Source: Ruminococcus sp.
GTDB lineage: Bacteria; Bacillota; Clostridia; Oscillospirales; Ruminococcaceae
Assembly (NCBI GenBank): GCA_017450925.1
Contig: JAFSSS010000063.1
Span: forward strand, 1 to 55,870
Direction of reading: 5' to 3'
DNA: 55,870 nt
Position 1 is the first letter of the stretch, and the number at the start of each line of letters is the position of its first letter. Both the position numbers and the translations under genes were made by a program. The notes under the pieces are model-generated. The model had not been told where the DNA came from, searched no databases, and saw only the letters and a list, made by a program, of their open reading frames with translations. Of the stretch, positions 42,917-51,936 are shown in pieces.

Positions 42917-44065
42917 TCAGCTTTCAGCTGTGCTAAGCGGCAGCTTGACCTCCACCGACAGCCCGCCTTCGGGGTGATTGCGGAGAGTAAGCTCTCCGCC
43001 GAGCTGCTCGCAGATGTAGCGGACGATATACAGTCCCAGCCCGGAGCCCTGCCTGCTGCCGCAGTTGTGACCGCGGTAGAACTTGTCGGTTATAAAGGGC
43101 ATATCCTCGTCGGGGATGCCGCCGCCGTGGTCACGAAAGACGATGACCCCGCAGCCCTCCTGCTGTGAGACCGTGATGCTGACCTCTGTGCCGGCATATT
43201 TGCGGGCATTGTTTATGATATTCTCGCAAAGCTGCATAAGGCGGTTCCTGTCGGCGGCAACTGTGATCTCTCCCGCCGTGCGGGCATATATCACGTCCCC
43301 CTTTTCGCCGGAGATCTCGTCCACGGCCTGCCGCAGGAAGGCTCCCAGCTCAACAGGCTCGGCTGTCATTTTCAGCTTTTCAAGATCTGCCAGCGAATGC
43401 AGGAAAAGGTCGTTTGTAAGCGCCGAGACCTCGTCGCACTTGCGCATAAGCACCGCAAGATACTTAGCCCGCTTTTCGGGAGTGCTGTCAAGATTTGCCT
43501 CCAGTCCCTCGGCGTATGCCCTAATGGAGGCGATAGGAGTTTTTATGTCGTGGGAGAGGGTGGCGATGACCGTCTTGTTGTTTTCTATCGCCTCCCGCTC
43601 GCAGGTGCGGGCTTTGGTTATCTCCCGGCGCATACTGTCAAAAGCCCAGGTAAAGCTGCCGAAGTAGTTGGAGCGCTCGTAGTCCAGCGGGAGGGAGAAA
43701 TTCCCCTTGGCTATCTCGTCTGCAAAACCCTTCAGCTTGTCAAAGGGGCGGAGTATGGAAAAATACACATACAAAAGCAGCACTCCCATAAAGCCCAGCG
43801 AAACAGCCGCCGCCGACACTGCCGCACCGGTGGCAGAGGCCTTGGCAGTGGAGCCTTGCAGACTGGCCTCGAGGTCGGCTATCCTGCTCTCTGCCTTGGC
43901 AGTGTCGCCCATACGGTAAAGCTGTTCGATCTCGTTGAGAGCCACGATATGCTCCGCCGACCTGTCATTATCATCAGTCCTGCCCGCCCGCAGTATGAAC
44001 ACTGCCGCCGCCGCGATGACCGCTGCCGCGAACACGACCGCTATCTTCAGCACTCTTCCCTTCAT
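42917..44065 (-). CDS. Membrane sensor histidine kinase
   Basis: 382 residues. Two membrane segments (about 6-26 and 84-106) flank a small extracellular loop of about 58 residues, followed by HAMP-like sequence, the dimerisation helix with H172 (TLSHDIKTPIASIRAYAEGLE), and the ATPase domain with N box ENIINNARKYA, G1 DHGGGIPDEDM, and G2 GSGLGLYIV. The very small sensor loop is typical of envelope-stress kinases that take their signal from a transporter or lipoprotein. It overlaps the regulator gene by 4 bases (ATGA). The divergent ABC operon is the probable target or partner. Confidence 0.92.
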   Translation of the reverse strand: MKGRVLKIAVVFAAAVIAAAAVFILRAGRTDDNDRSAEHIVALNEIEQLYRMGDTAKAESRIADLEASLQGSTAKASATGAAVSAAAVSLGFMGVLLLYVYFSILRPFDKLKGFADEIAKGNFSLPLDYERSNYFGSFTWAFDSMRREITKARTCEREAIENNKTVIATLSHDIKTPIASIRAYAEGLEANLDSTPEKRAKYLAVLMRKCDEVSALTNDLFLHSLADLEKLKMTAEPVELGAFLRQAVDEISGEKGDVIYARTAGEITVAADRNRLMQLCENIINNARKYAGTEVSITVSQQEGCGVIVFRDHGGGIPDEDMPFITDKFYRGHNCGSRQGSGLGLYIVRYICEQLGGELTLRNHPEGGLSVEVKLPLSTAES

Positions 44066-44748
44066 TCCTCTGCCTCCAGTATATATCCTACCTTATAAAC
44101 TGTTTTAATATAGCGCGGCTGGGCGGGATCATCCTCCAGCTTTTCCCGCAGCCAGCGGATGTGGACTGCCAGCGTTGAGGGTTCCACCGCCGAAAACGCT
44201 CCCCAAACCTCCGACAGCAGCCTTTCCTTTGAAAGAGCTGTGCCCATGTGGCTGCAAAGGCAGGACAGCAGGTCAAACTCCTTCAGCGACAGGCTGACGG
44301 CTTCACCGTTTTTCGTCACGGTGCGGGAGGTGATGTTCACCCTCACGCTGCCGAAGCTCACCACCGTCTCCTTATCGGCATAGCCGTAGGTGCGGCGCAT
44401 CAGCGCATTCACCCGCGAAAGCAGCTCCTTCATGGAATAGGGCTTCGGCAGATAGTCATCCCCGCCGATGTCAAAGCCGCTGATGCGGTCGTTCTCGCTG
44501 GTGCGGGCGCTGGCGAAGATGATCGGCACTGTCGAAACGCGGCGCAGCTCACGGCAGATCTCAAAGCCGGTGGAGTCCGGCAGGTTTATGTCAAGGAGAA
44601 TAAGGGCAAAGCTTTTGTTCTCCAGCAGAGAAAACGCCTCCTCTGCGCTTTCGGCGCAGGTGACTTGATAGCCGTAGCCCTCCAGCATATCGGAAATGAC
44701 AAACGACAGATCCGCATCGTCGTCAATAATAAGCAGTGATCTTTCCAT
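44062..44748 (-). CDS. OmpR-family response regulator
   Basis: 228 residues. The receiver has DDD at 9-11 and phospho-acceptor D53 (LILLDINLPDSTGFE), with the conserved Lys in YLPKPYS. The C-terminal winged helix (about 130-228) shows SLSLKEFDLLSCL, LLSEVWG and HIRWLREKLEDDP, ending in KTVYKVGYILE. It is encoded upstream of its kinase and divergent from the lipoprotein-ABC operon, the usual arrangement when the regulator controls the transporter. RBS GAAGGAGGG precedes ATG 44748. Confidence 0.93.
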   Translation of the reverse strand: MERSLLIIDDDADLSFVISDMLEGYGYQVTCAESAEEAFSLLENKSFALILLDINLPDSTGFEICRELRRVSTVPIIFASARTSENDRISGFDIGGDDYLPKPYSMKELLSRVNALMRRTYGYADKETVVSFGSVRVNITSRTVTKNGEAVSLSLKEFDLLSCLCSHMGTALSKERLLSEVWGAFSAVEPSTLAVHIRWLREKLEDDPAQPRYIKTVYKVGYILEAEE

Positions 44749-44775
44749 AGTGAAGCCCTCCTTCTCAATACAGAC

Positions 44776-44804
44776 ATTATATCACGGAAGTCTCCGTTTT
44801 GCAA
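44776..44804 (-). promoter_or_regulatory. Promoter of the two-component system
   Basis: Minus strand TTGCAA (44799-44804), 17-base spacer, TATAAT (44776-44781), 28 bases before the regulator start codon. Confidence 0.72.
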
Positions 44805-44814
44805 GAGCGGAAGC

Positions 44815-44931
44815 AGTGAACAGAGAATAGTGAAGAGTGAAGGTATCGCCTTCGGCGATGATCTTAGTATCAATCGCAAAGCGGACAACTTTTCTTTTCA
44901 CTCTTCACTGTTCACTTAGCGTAAGCGCTAA
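44815..44931. repeat. Variant palindromic element (copy D) between the regulator and ABC operons
   Basis: AGTGAACAGAGAATAGTGAAGAGTGAA (44815-44841; key arms AGTGAACA and AGTGAAGAGTGAA) is mirrored by TTCACTCTTCACTGTTCACT (44897-44916). Inside is ATCGCC-TTC-GGCGAT (44845-44859) and a decayed form of the GTCCGCAAAGCGGAC hairpin. TTAGCG-TAAG-CGCTAA (44916-44931) abuts the -35 box of the lipoprotein promoter. The inner modules match the elements at 24.5, 29.4 and 53.1 kb, but the arms differ. No gene is present in 44749-45044. Confidence 0.75.
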
Positions 44932-44933
44932 GG

Positions 44934-44962
44934 TTGACTATACCTGCGGGTTATGATAAAAT
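44934..44962 (+). promoter_or_regulatory. Promoter of the lipoprotein-ABC operon
   Basis: TTGACT (44934-44939), 17-base spacer, TAAAAT (44957-44962). The adjoining 6-bp dyad TTAGCG/CGCTAA just upstream is a candidate site for the divergently encoded response regulator, although it may simply be the end of the repeat. Confidence 0.65.
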
Positions 44963-45044
44963 TAATTTGGCTGGCCGCTCTTAAAGACTCCTTAATAACT
45001 TTTGGTGTATCATAGATACAGAACAGAAGAAAGGAGATGTCAGA

Positions 45045-45431
45045 ATGAAAAAAGCACTGACAGCATTGGCGGCAGCAGCGGCTTTGGGGCTTGCCTCCTG
45101 CGGGAGGTATTCTTCAAGCTACGACGCCGTGGGATTTGTGCATAACGAGCTGTCGGACAGCGCATTCATGGATTTTTACAGGTTCGAGGGCAGGATAGTG
45201 TTCGACCTTGACGGAGACGAGGGCGACAGCCTTGAATACTCCGGCAGGCTTGAAAAGGGCAGCGTTACCGTCAGCATAGACCGGGACGGTACAAAGCAGG
45301 AGCTGTTCCGGCTTTCAGACGGCGGTGAGGTCTCGTCCTCACTTGCGCTCCCGGAGAAGGACAAGGTCTATATATTAGTAGAAACTGACGGCAGCTGTGA
45401 AAACGGCAGGATAGATATAGAGATAAGATAA
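45045..45431 (+). CDS. Small lipoprotein in an ABC operon
   Basis: 128 residues. Lipoprotein signal peptide with lipobox LASC (Cys19). The mature part is an acidic, beta-rich domain of about 105 residues (VFDLDGDEGDSLEYSG, KGSVTVSIDRDGT) that I cannot assign to a family. RBS AAGGAGATG. It is the first gene of the ABC operon, and the kinase encoded divergently has only a short sensor loop, so this lipoprotein could bind the signal or substrate outside the membrane. That link is inference. Confidence 0.75.
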   Translation: MKKALTALAAAAALGLASCGRYSSSYDAVGFVHNELSDSAFMDFYRFEGRIVFDLDGDEGDSLEYSGRLEKGSVTVSIDRDGTKQELFRLSDGGEVSSSLALPEKDKVYILVETDGSCENGRIDIEIR

Positions 45432-45448
45432 GCGGTGGAGGGCTGAAT

Positions 45449-46210
45449 ATGAAAAACGCGATCCTTTCGGCAAGAGGACTTTGCAAAAGCTTTGCTCAGG
45501 GCGGCGGGCAGGTACACGTTCTGTCGCAGGTGGATATTGATCTCTACGAGGGAGATCTGACTGTTATCATGGGCTCCTCCGGGTCGGGGAAATCCACTCT
45601 GCTCTATGCCCTGAGCGGCATGGACAGAGCCACCGCCGGCAGTGTGAGCTACGGCGGGAACGATCTTGTGAAAATGAACGAGAGGAGCCTTTCGGCGCTG
45701 CGGCATACCGACTTCGGCTTTATCTTCCAGCAGATGCATCTTGTCAGCAATCTCACGCTGTTTGAAAACGTGGCTGTTCCCGGCTACCTTAACAAGGAAC
45801 GCTCTGCGCAGGAGGTAAGGCAAAGGGCGGACGAGCTGCTGGAGAAAATGAACATCGCTGATGTAAAGACCCACCTTCCCTCGCAGGTCTCCGGCGGCGA
45901 ACAGCAGCGCTGCGCTATCGCAAGGGCGGTCATCAACGACCCGAGGCTCCTCTTTGCCGACGAGCCCACCGGCGCACTCAACCGCCGCAACACCACAGAG
46001 GTGCTTGACCTTATGACCGCCCTTAACCGTCAAGGTCAGAGCATACTTATGGTCACACACGACATCCGTGCCGCACTGCGGGCAAACCGCATCCTCTATT
46101 TGGAGGACGGCAGGCTGATCGGCGAGCTGACGCTGCCGCCCTTCGACCCCGCCGAGGAAAAGAGCCGCGAAGCACAGGTGAACGCCTGGCTAAGCTCAAT
46201 GCACTGGTAA
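45449..46210 (+). CDS. MacB/LolD-type ABC transporter ATP-binding protein
   Basis: 253 residues. Walker A GSSGSGKST (about residue 43), Q-loop FQQMHL, signature VSGGEQQR, Walker B LLFADEPTGAL, and switch His in VTHD. The pattern SGEQQ-DEPTGAL belongs to the MacB/LolD/BceA group that powers FtsX-type permeases, which act on lipoproteins, antimicrobial peptides or wall enzymes without classical substrate passage. It begins 17 bases after the lipoprotein gene, and the permease follows by 13 bases. Confidence 0.94.
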   Translation: MKNAILSARGLCKSFAQGGGQVHVLSQVDIDLYEGDLTVIMGSSGSGKSTLLYALSGMDRATAGSVSYGGNDLVKMNERSLSALRHTDFGFIFQQMHLVSNLTLFENVAVPGYLNKERSAQEVRQRADELLEKMNIADVKTHLPSQVSGGEQQRCAIARAVINDPRLLFADEPTGALNRRNTTEVLDLMTALNRQGQSILMVTHDIRAALRANRILYLEDGRLIGELTLPPFDPAEEKSREAQVNAWLSSMHW

Positions 46211-46223
46211 GGGAGGCGGAGAT

Positions 46224-48572
46224 ATGGAGACTTCGACCCTGCTCAAAGCAAATATCAAGCACAAAAAGGGCGCATTCATCAGCGTTATGATACTCACTCT
46301 GCTGATAGTTACCACCGCGGCTGCGGTGCTGGGGGTCAGCAGGAATTACAGCTCCGCTATGGAAAGAGCTGTCAGGGAGGCCGATGCGGGAAACACGGTG
46401 GTGCTTATCAACCGCAGCCGGCTTGAGGACGGCATCATCGACCGTGTGCGGAAAAGCTCTCTTGTTGAAAAGGCCGAGACCCGGGATGTCATTGTCAACT
46501 CCGACAAGACGGTATATCCCGAGCTTTCTGACGGCAACTCCTATTTTTTCGCTCCCATGATAAGCGGGCTGAAGCTTTACACGCCGGAGCTTGACGGCTT
46601 CGAGGACAGCATCCCCGAGCTGCAGGCGGGAGAGATCTATCTCCCCTCCGGCCTGTACAACAAAATGGGCGCCCGGGTGGGTGATGTGATATCCACATCG
46701 TTTTACTGCGGAAAGCGTGAGTTCACCGTCAAGGGCTTTCTGCAGGATCCTGCCTACGGCGCATCTATGATCGGCTGGAAGAGAGTATTCATCAGCCGCA
46801 GTGATTACGAGGCTCTTGAACGTGACCTGCTGCCCTTTGAAACGGAGAACCGCACCAGCCTGATGGAGGAGGTCACGATAACCAAGGCGGACAAAACACA
46901 GTCGGACGCGAAATTCCAGCGGGAGCTGAACCTTGAGACAGACATCGTCAGCCGCTCGGCCGGCTCGCTGACCTTGGAGCAGTCGAAGAAATACACCGGC
47001 CTGTTCATGGACATCGTGCTGGATGTGGTGCTTGGGTTCGTGGGACTGCTTTTCGTAATCGTGCTGGTCATCATCGCTCACAGCATCCGCACCGAGATCG
47101 AAATGGACTATGTGAACCTGGGCATCCTTAAAGCACAGGGCTTTACCAACAGGAAGATCACGCTGGTGATAATGCTTAGATACTTCTTCGCCGAGCTGGC
47201 GGGAGTCATCCTCGGAGCGGCAGCGGCTATCCCCATTGAGCGGATGCTTTCCGGGATCTTCCACAAGGTCACGGGCATCCTGCCGGACAGCAGCTTTGCC
47301 TTTCTCGGGACGGCTGCGACCGTGGGCGGGATATTTCTCCTTTCGGCGCTGCTGATACTTTTCTGCACCCGCCGGCTCTCCCGCATCTCGCCTGTCAGAG
47401 CTATCTCCGGCGGCAGAGAGGAGATCTATTTCAGCAGCCGCTTCACCGCACCGATCACCAAGCGCGGGCTGACCGCATCTATCGCATACCGCTCCTTTTC
47501 ATCGGCCGTCGGAAAATATATGGGCATACTGTTCATCACGGCGCTGCTCACCTTTTTCACCGTGACCGTCAACGTTATGAGCGGTGCTATCGGCAGCCGG
47601 CAGGCGCTGGAAAACATGGGTATGTTCTTCGGTGACATATCTGTCCGCGTCACCAAGCCGGAGGGGGTCGATGCTATCCCGGAGTGCGAGAGGATAGCCG
47701 AGAAATACTCCCCGATCGAGAAAAAAATATACGCCTCCGGCATCTACTTTTCGGTTGAGGGCGAGAACATCATGTGCGAGGTCTGGAAAGATCCCGAGAT
47801 CATCCCCGGCGTACTGAAGGGCCGCCGCCCGATCTACGATAACGAGATACTTATCACCCAGTCGGTGGGCGATGCGCTGGAGCTGAAAATGGGAGACAAG
47901 GTAAAGGTCTCCGGCCGCGCCTCGGATGCGCAGTACATCATCACCGGAATCTATCAGACCGGCTCCGACGCGGGCTACTGCTTTGCGATGTCCTTTGAGG
48001 GCGCAAAGCGCATCGGCATGAAGAGTATCTCCGACTATGAATTTGTGCTTGCCGACACCTCCCGCATTGACGACATAGCCGCCGAGATAAACGAGAGCTT
48101 CGGCGATATGCTCACAGCCACGGCATACAGGTTTGAGGATAACATCTACAACGACACCCTTATGGTGGCGGCAAGAGCGATGCGCGTAATGATCTACGCC
48201 TTTTCGGGAGTTTTCGCGCTGGTAGCGGTCATCATGGTCTGCTCCAAGGCCTTCATGCAGGAGCGCCGTGACTTGGGCATATACAAGGCAATGGGCTTTA
48301 CCTCGGGACAGCTTCGGCGGCAGTTCGCGGTGCGCTTTCTGCTGATCTCGCTGATAGGCAGCATCATCGGCGGGCTGGCAGGCGGCTTCTTCTCCGCGGA
48401 CATTCTGAACCTTATATTCAGCCTTTTCGGCATTACAAAAATACAGACCGCCAGCACTCCCCTTACCTTCATCACCGCTGCAGCCTTTGTATGCATCAGC
48501 ACTGCGCTGTTTGCATACATTACCTCTCACAGGATAAAGAGGATAGAGGTTCGTGAGCTTATCACGGAGTAG
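46224..48572 (+). CDS. FtsX-family ABC permease
   Basis: 782 residues. One N-terminal membrane segment (about 18-38), a large extracellular domain (about 45-265), three segments near 280-390, then a second half repeating this plan with a segment near 430, an extracellular region (about 455-640) and three C-terminal segments. Two FtsX cores are visible, each with NLGILKAQGF-type or DLGIYKAMGF-type motifs before a membrane segment. This duplicated form matches peptide-resistance or lipoprotein-handling exporters in Firmicutes. It is the last gene of the operon; a terminator follows 19 bases later. Confidence 0.9.
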   Translation: METSTLLKANIKHKKGAFISVMILTLLIVTTAAAVLGVSRNYSSAMERAVREADAGNTVVLINRSRLEDGIIDRVRKSSLVEKAETRDVIVNSDKTVYPELSDGNSYFFAPMISGLKLYTPELDGFEDSIPELQAGEIYLPSGLYNKMGARVGDVISTSFYCGKREFTVKGFLQDPAYGASMIGWKRVFISRSDYEALERDLLPFETENRTSLMEEVTITKADKTQSDAKFQRELNLETDIVSRSAGSLTLEQSKKYTGLFMDIVLDVVLGFVGLLFVIVLVIIAHSIRTEIEMDYVNLGILKAQGFTNRKITLVIMLRYFFAELAGVILGAAAAIPIERMLSGIFHKVTGILPDSSFAFLGTAATVGGIFLLSALLILFCTRRLSRISPVRAISGGREEIYFSSRFTAPITKRGLTASIAYRSFSSAVGKYMGILFITALLTFFTVTVNVMSGAIGSRQALENMGMFFGDISVRVTKPEGVDAIPECERIAEKYSPIEKKIYASGIYFSVEGENIMCEVWKDPEIIPGVLKGRRPIYDNEILITQSVGDALELKMGDKVKVSGRASDAQYIITGIYQTGSDAGYCFAMSFEGAKRIGMKSISDYEFVLADTSRIDDIAAEINESFGDMLTATAYRFEDNIYNDTLMVAARAMRVMIYAFSGVFALVAVIMVCSKAFMQERRDLGIYKAMGFTSGQLRRQFAVRFLLISLIGSIIGGLAGGFFSADILNLIFSLFGITKIQTASTPLTFITAAAFVCISTALFAYITSHRIKRIEVRELITE

Positions 48573-48591
48573 GAGAGATCACCAATACAAA

Positions 48592-48626
48592 AAAGCCCGG
48601 CCGCACAGAACGTGCAGCCGGGCTTT
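48592..48626 (+). terminator. Terminator of the ABC operon
   Basis: AAAGCCCGGC (48592-48601) pairs with GCCGGGCTTT (48617-48626), with an inner CAC/GTG stem. Confidence 0.9.
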
Positions 48627-48630
48627 GAAG

Positions 48631-48722
48631 CAAGTCAAGGAGAATTTGGGTAATATGACGGAAAGCTGGCAAGCAGATGATGTGCAGAGGCGTTAGCCGC
48701 GGGTCGTGCGGTGTTGCCTTAA
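48631..48722. mobile_element. TTAAGGCAACACC element, copy 2, right half only
   Basis: From GTCAAGGAGAAT the sequence follows the right half of the element at 26218-26524, ending in GGTGTTGCCTTAA (48710-48722). The left half and an internal GACGTCATC/GATGACGT hairpin are missing. It sits between the ABC terminator and the stop codon of the TerD-like gene, 10 bases from the latter. Confidence 0.82.
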
Positions 48723-48732
48723 AATGCCGGGC

Positions 48733-50739
48733 TTATTCCATGAAGAAATTGCTGTCGATAAGGCTAAGCTCTCTGTCATCGGCAGGCTTTCCTACGACGA
48801 GGACGGTGTCCGCTTCCTCGCGGTCGGTGACCAAGGTCACATTCTGCGCCTTGAAAAGCAGCTCGAGATAGTCCCGGAGCATGAAGTTATTAGTCCGTTT
48901 TTTGGTACTGTAATAGCTGCCGCTTTGCTGGTCGGGCGTGCCGTCAAAAACGATGATGCGCCTGCTCACGTCGATATAGCCGAAGTTTATCATCCGGCAC
49001 TTGCTTTTAAGATAGTAGGTGAAAAAGCAGTTCTTCGGGTCGTAGAGCTTTATATCCGCCCCCGTCTTATCCACTGCCATAGCTCCCACAAAGCAGGTGT
49101 CGATATCGGCAAAGTGAGGATAGCCGGAGAAGAGATTGATGTTCGCAGCCACCCAGTCAACGTCCCCCTTGGCTGCGTCAAGGTCGATGTCGATGTATTC
49201 GGCAGCATCGGAGTGGGTAATGTCGCCGCTGAAGGCCATAACACCGTTTTTGAAATTGGCGTTCCAGCCGATGTTTATCCTTTCGCCGTCACAGGCAGCA
49301 GCCGTGCTGTGAAGATCCACATCCACCCGCTCCTTGTCGTTCCAGTAAACGAAAAAGCGTATCCTGCGAACCTCCTCGGGTATCCTGTAGGCCAGCCCGG
49401 AGCGGATGTAGCCTCCCTCTGCGGACTTGTCGGTGACCCTTATCTCGGAGCAGCCGAAGTCAAAGCCGCTCTCGTCAAGGAAGAGCTTCTTCCCCCTTAT
49501 AGCCGTCTCGTTTGCGGCAAGCCTCGCCGAAAGCAGGGGCCCCAGCATCTCGCGGATTATAAGCGCCTCGCCGTACCTCTCGTTGGAGACCTGCTCGAAC
49601 TCGTCCGAGGAGAAGAAATTCATAAGGCTCACCAGCGTCTGCGTTTTCAGCTTGTCTGCCGAGGGCAAGAGCCTGTCGAAGATATCCCTCGACTTGAAGC
49701 CGCGGCGCATCAGATAGGTCAAATGCCGAAGCATCATTCCGGGACGGCCGGCGTACAGCTCCAGAGCATCGGGGTCTCCCCTTTCGGCAAGGAACTTAGC
49801 GCCGGACTCCCAGCTTCTGATCCTGCCGCTCCTAAGCTCTGCCACAGCCTTTTTGAACTGCGGGTCGCGGGAATACTCGTTGAAGTCGATGAACTTCAGC
49901 ATAAGCCTTACCCGCTCGCCCTTTTTGTTGGAGATAACAAGGTTCTCGCGGAAATCGGCTATGGGATAGCTTTCCAGCAGCTTGACGATAAGCCGCTTCT
50001 GGGACGTTTTGAAATGGTAGCGGGCTCTTGTCAGCGAATAGTCCATGCACTTCCACACGTCGCCGGTGTGCTGGCAGAGGCTGTGCAGGTATTCAAGCTT
50101 TTCCGTTCCGGAAAGCTCCGGGGCGGTGAACACGGTATCGAACACCTCCAGCAGGTTCTGCTTGAAGGTGACGGTAACGCCGGAAAGCTCCCCGGGAGTG
50201 AGGTTCTTCACGCACTCACGGATGATAAGCCTCTGCTTTTCGTCCATGCGCTCGGTGACCGAAAGTATCTTACTGTACGGAAAAATGTACTTATCCTTTT
50301 CATCTGCAAGCCCCAGCACCTTGGCCTCAAGCAGCTTGGTATCGGCCTCGGTCTTTTCGGTGTCCTGCATCTCCGGCAACCAGCCGCGGGTGACCTTCAT
50401 GCCGGTTATTTCCTCAACGCCGTAGGTGGAGAGGTAGTGGAGCATCTGATGAAAGCGGAAAACGCACTCGTCCAGATCCATTACCTGCTGCGGGAAGTCG
50501 GGGTACATGGGCTTTGCGGAAACATCGCCGGCATACTCTCTGATGCGGGCGGGGAAACTGTCCAAATCTTTGGACTTTGCCAGCGCGACTGCATCGCCGG
50601 GCGCAAGGGTATATCCAAGGGAAAGCAGCTCCTCGTTGACGGTCATAGCCTTGACGAGAGCCTCCTCGGTAAGCTCGATGTCGTTCATGGACACTGCGGC
50701 AATTCTAAGCTCTGAAAATAAAAGCTGATCGTAATTCAT
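48733..50739 (-). CDS. Large protein with C-terminal TerD-like domain
   Basis: 668 residues, no signal peptide or membrane segment. The first 430 residues are mainly helical and unassigned. From about 440 to 600 the sequence has the beta-sandwich pattern of TerD-type proteins: RIRFFVYWNDKERVDVDLHSTAA, IGWNANFKNGVMAFSGDIT, EYIDIDLDAA, a VNLFSGYP-like NINLFSGYPHFADI, and CFVGAM. It resembles what I recall of the MXAN_6230/SCO0854 family, but no RING domain is visible. The role is unknown; the family is linked to stress and tellurite-type gene clusters. Start ATG 50739 follows ACGGAGGGATCGCT. Confidence 0.55.
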   Translation of the reverse strand: MNYDQLLFSELRIAAVSMNDIELTEEALVKAMTVNEELLSLGYTLAPGDAVALAKSKDLDSFPARIREYAGDVSAKPMYPDFPQQVMDLDECVFRFHQMLHYLSTYGVEEITGMKVTRGWLPEMQDTEKTEADTKLLEAKVLGLADEKDKYIFPYSKILSVTERMDEKQRLIIRECVKNLTPGELSGVTVTFKQNLLEVFDTVFTAPELSGTEKLEYLHSLCQHTGDVWKCMDYSLTRARYHFKTSQKRLIVKLLESYPIADFRENLVISNKKGERVRLMLKFIDFNEYSRDPQFKKAVAELRSGRIRSWESGAKFLAERGDPDALELYAGRPGMMLRHLTYLMRRGFKSRDIFDRLLPSADKLKTQTLVSLMNFFSSDEFEQVSNERYGEALIIREMLGPLLSARLAANETAIRGKKLFLDESGFDFGCSEIRVTDKSAEGGYIRSGLAYRIPEEVRRIRFFVYWNDKERVDVDLHSTAAACDGERINIGWNANFKNGVMAFSGDITHSDAAEYIDIDLDAAKGDVDWVAANINLFSGYPHFADIDTCFVGAMAVDKTGADIKLYDPKNCFFTYYLKSKCRMINFGYIDVSRRIIVFDGTPDQQSGSYYSTKKRTNNFMLRDYLELLFKAQNVTLVTDREEADTVLVVGKPADDRELSLIDSNFFME

Positions 50740-50778
50740 AGCGATCCCTCCGTTTTCTTGATTTCAGTGTAGCTTTTT

Positions 50779-50807
50779 AATATACCACGAACCTTAACAA
50801 ATGTCAA
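50779..50807 (-). promoter_or_regulatory. Promoter of the TerD-like gene
   Basis: Minus strand TTGACA (50802-50807), 17-base spacer, TATATT (50779-50784). Confidence 0.8.
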
Positions 50808-50846
50808 TACCTTAACGCGGATTTAACATTTTGTTTACATTTCGTC

Positions 50847-51773
50847 CTAAAAGAATGACAGCTGCATATCTATCCAGCTTTCCTGTTCTGCCGGGTGGAT
50901 GACCTCGCCCTCCTGCACACTGCCCACCAGCAGCGGCGAGTCGGGGGCGTGGAGCTGCATATTCCGTCTGACGTTTTCATGGTCAGAGTTTGCATAGCAA
51001 TAGCGGCAAAGGTGTCCGCAGGTGTCGTAGGCGCCGATGTCCGTTCCAAGGACGCAGGCGCATTCCGCCCTCTGTGACTTTCTTTTGGGAACGATCAGCC
51101 TGCTGCCTATCGCAGTTTCAAAGGTCTGCTTCGTCATACAGCCCGTGCAGTCTATACCGAAGGGGGATAGGTCTGTTCCCTCGGCACAAGCCTTGACCGT
51201 AATACCGCAGCGCCTGCCGATCTCCGCAAACGACCTGCCGAGGGTCATACGCTCCTCGGCCGTGACTGTCCGTGCCAGCGGGAAGTTCCGCTTTACCTTT
51301 TCGTACAGGTCGATAAAGCTTATGACACAGACATTCGTATGTCCCGAAAGCGTCCTGCACATCTGCTCAAAGTCGGCAATGTGCCGCTCAGGGGTGTAGG
51401 TGCAGTCGATCAGTATGGGATCATACCGCCAGCCCACGCAGTCTATCCCCACCGCCTGCGAAAGGGCGATGAAGTCCTGCATGACCCTTTCCTTCGGCGG
51501 GACGTTGGGCTCTATATCTCTGCCGTAGGGTGTTATCGTCACGAACCAGTACTGGTGAAAGGCCTTCAGCTCATCAAGATGCTTCAGCATCGGCCGGGGG
51601 TTTTTCGTGCAGAAGGCGATACAATCCACGACCCTTGGGTCAAGCTCGTATCGGGTTATCCAGTCGGGGCGGTAGGGATTTCTCACCAGCACAAAGCCCG
51701 CCCTTATCCTGTTCATGAACCACTCGGAGTAAAATGCGGGGATATCCGTCCGCATACCTGTGTTGATTATCAT
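50847..51773 (-). CDS. DUF1848 protein (putative Fe-S, radical-SAM-related)
   Basis: 308 residues from ATG 51773, nine bases after AAGGAGG; a GTG at 51782 touches that RBS and is less likely. The family pattern is clear: NTGMRTDIPAFYSEWF at the start, FCTKNPRPML, WRYDPILID, and the C-terminal cysteine cluster CACVLGTDIGAYDTC with HLCRYCYAN. The last motif resembles an iron-sulfur cluster site; the family is thought to be related to spore photoproduct lyase-like radical SAM proteins, but its reaction is unknown. No operon partner is apparent. Confidence 0.86.
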   Translation of the reverse strand: MIINTGMRTDIPAFYSEWFMNRIRAGFVLVRNPYRPDWITRYELDPRVVDCIAFCTKNPRPMLKHLDELKAFHQYWFVTITPYGRDIEPNVPPKERVMQDFIALSQAVGIDCVGWRYDPILIDCTYTPERHIADFEQMCRTLSGHTNVCVISFIDLYEKVKRNFPLARTVTAEERMTLGRSFAEIGRRCGITVKACAEGTDLSPFGIDCTGCMTKQTFETAIGSRLIVPKRKSQRAECACVLGTDIGAYDTCGHLCRYCYANSDHENVRRNMQLHAPDSPLLVGSVQEGEVIHPAEQESWIDMQLSFF

Positions 51774-51936
51774 CGTCCTCACCCTCCTTGCCTGTATCTA
51801 TTTTATCACAAAAGCCGCTTTTTGACAAGGCTCTTTTTCCCGCTCCGGGGATAAGGCGATGCTGATCTCTGTTATTTTTGACAAAAATTTTCCCGGCACA
51901 GTTGAGAAAATCATTATGATCTATGATTTTTCGCAA

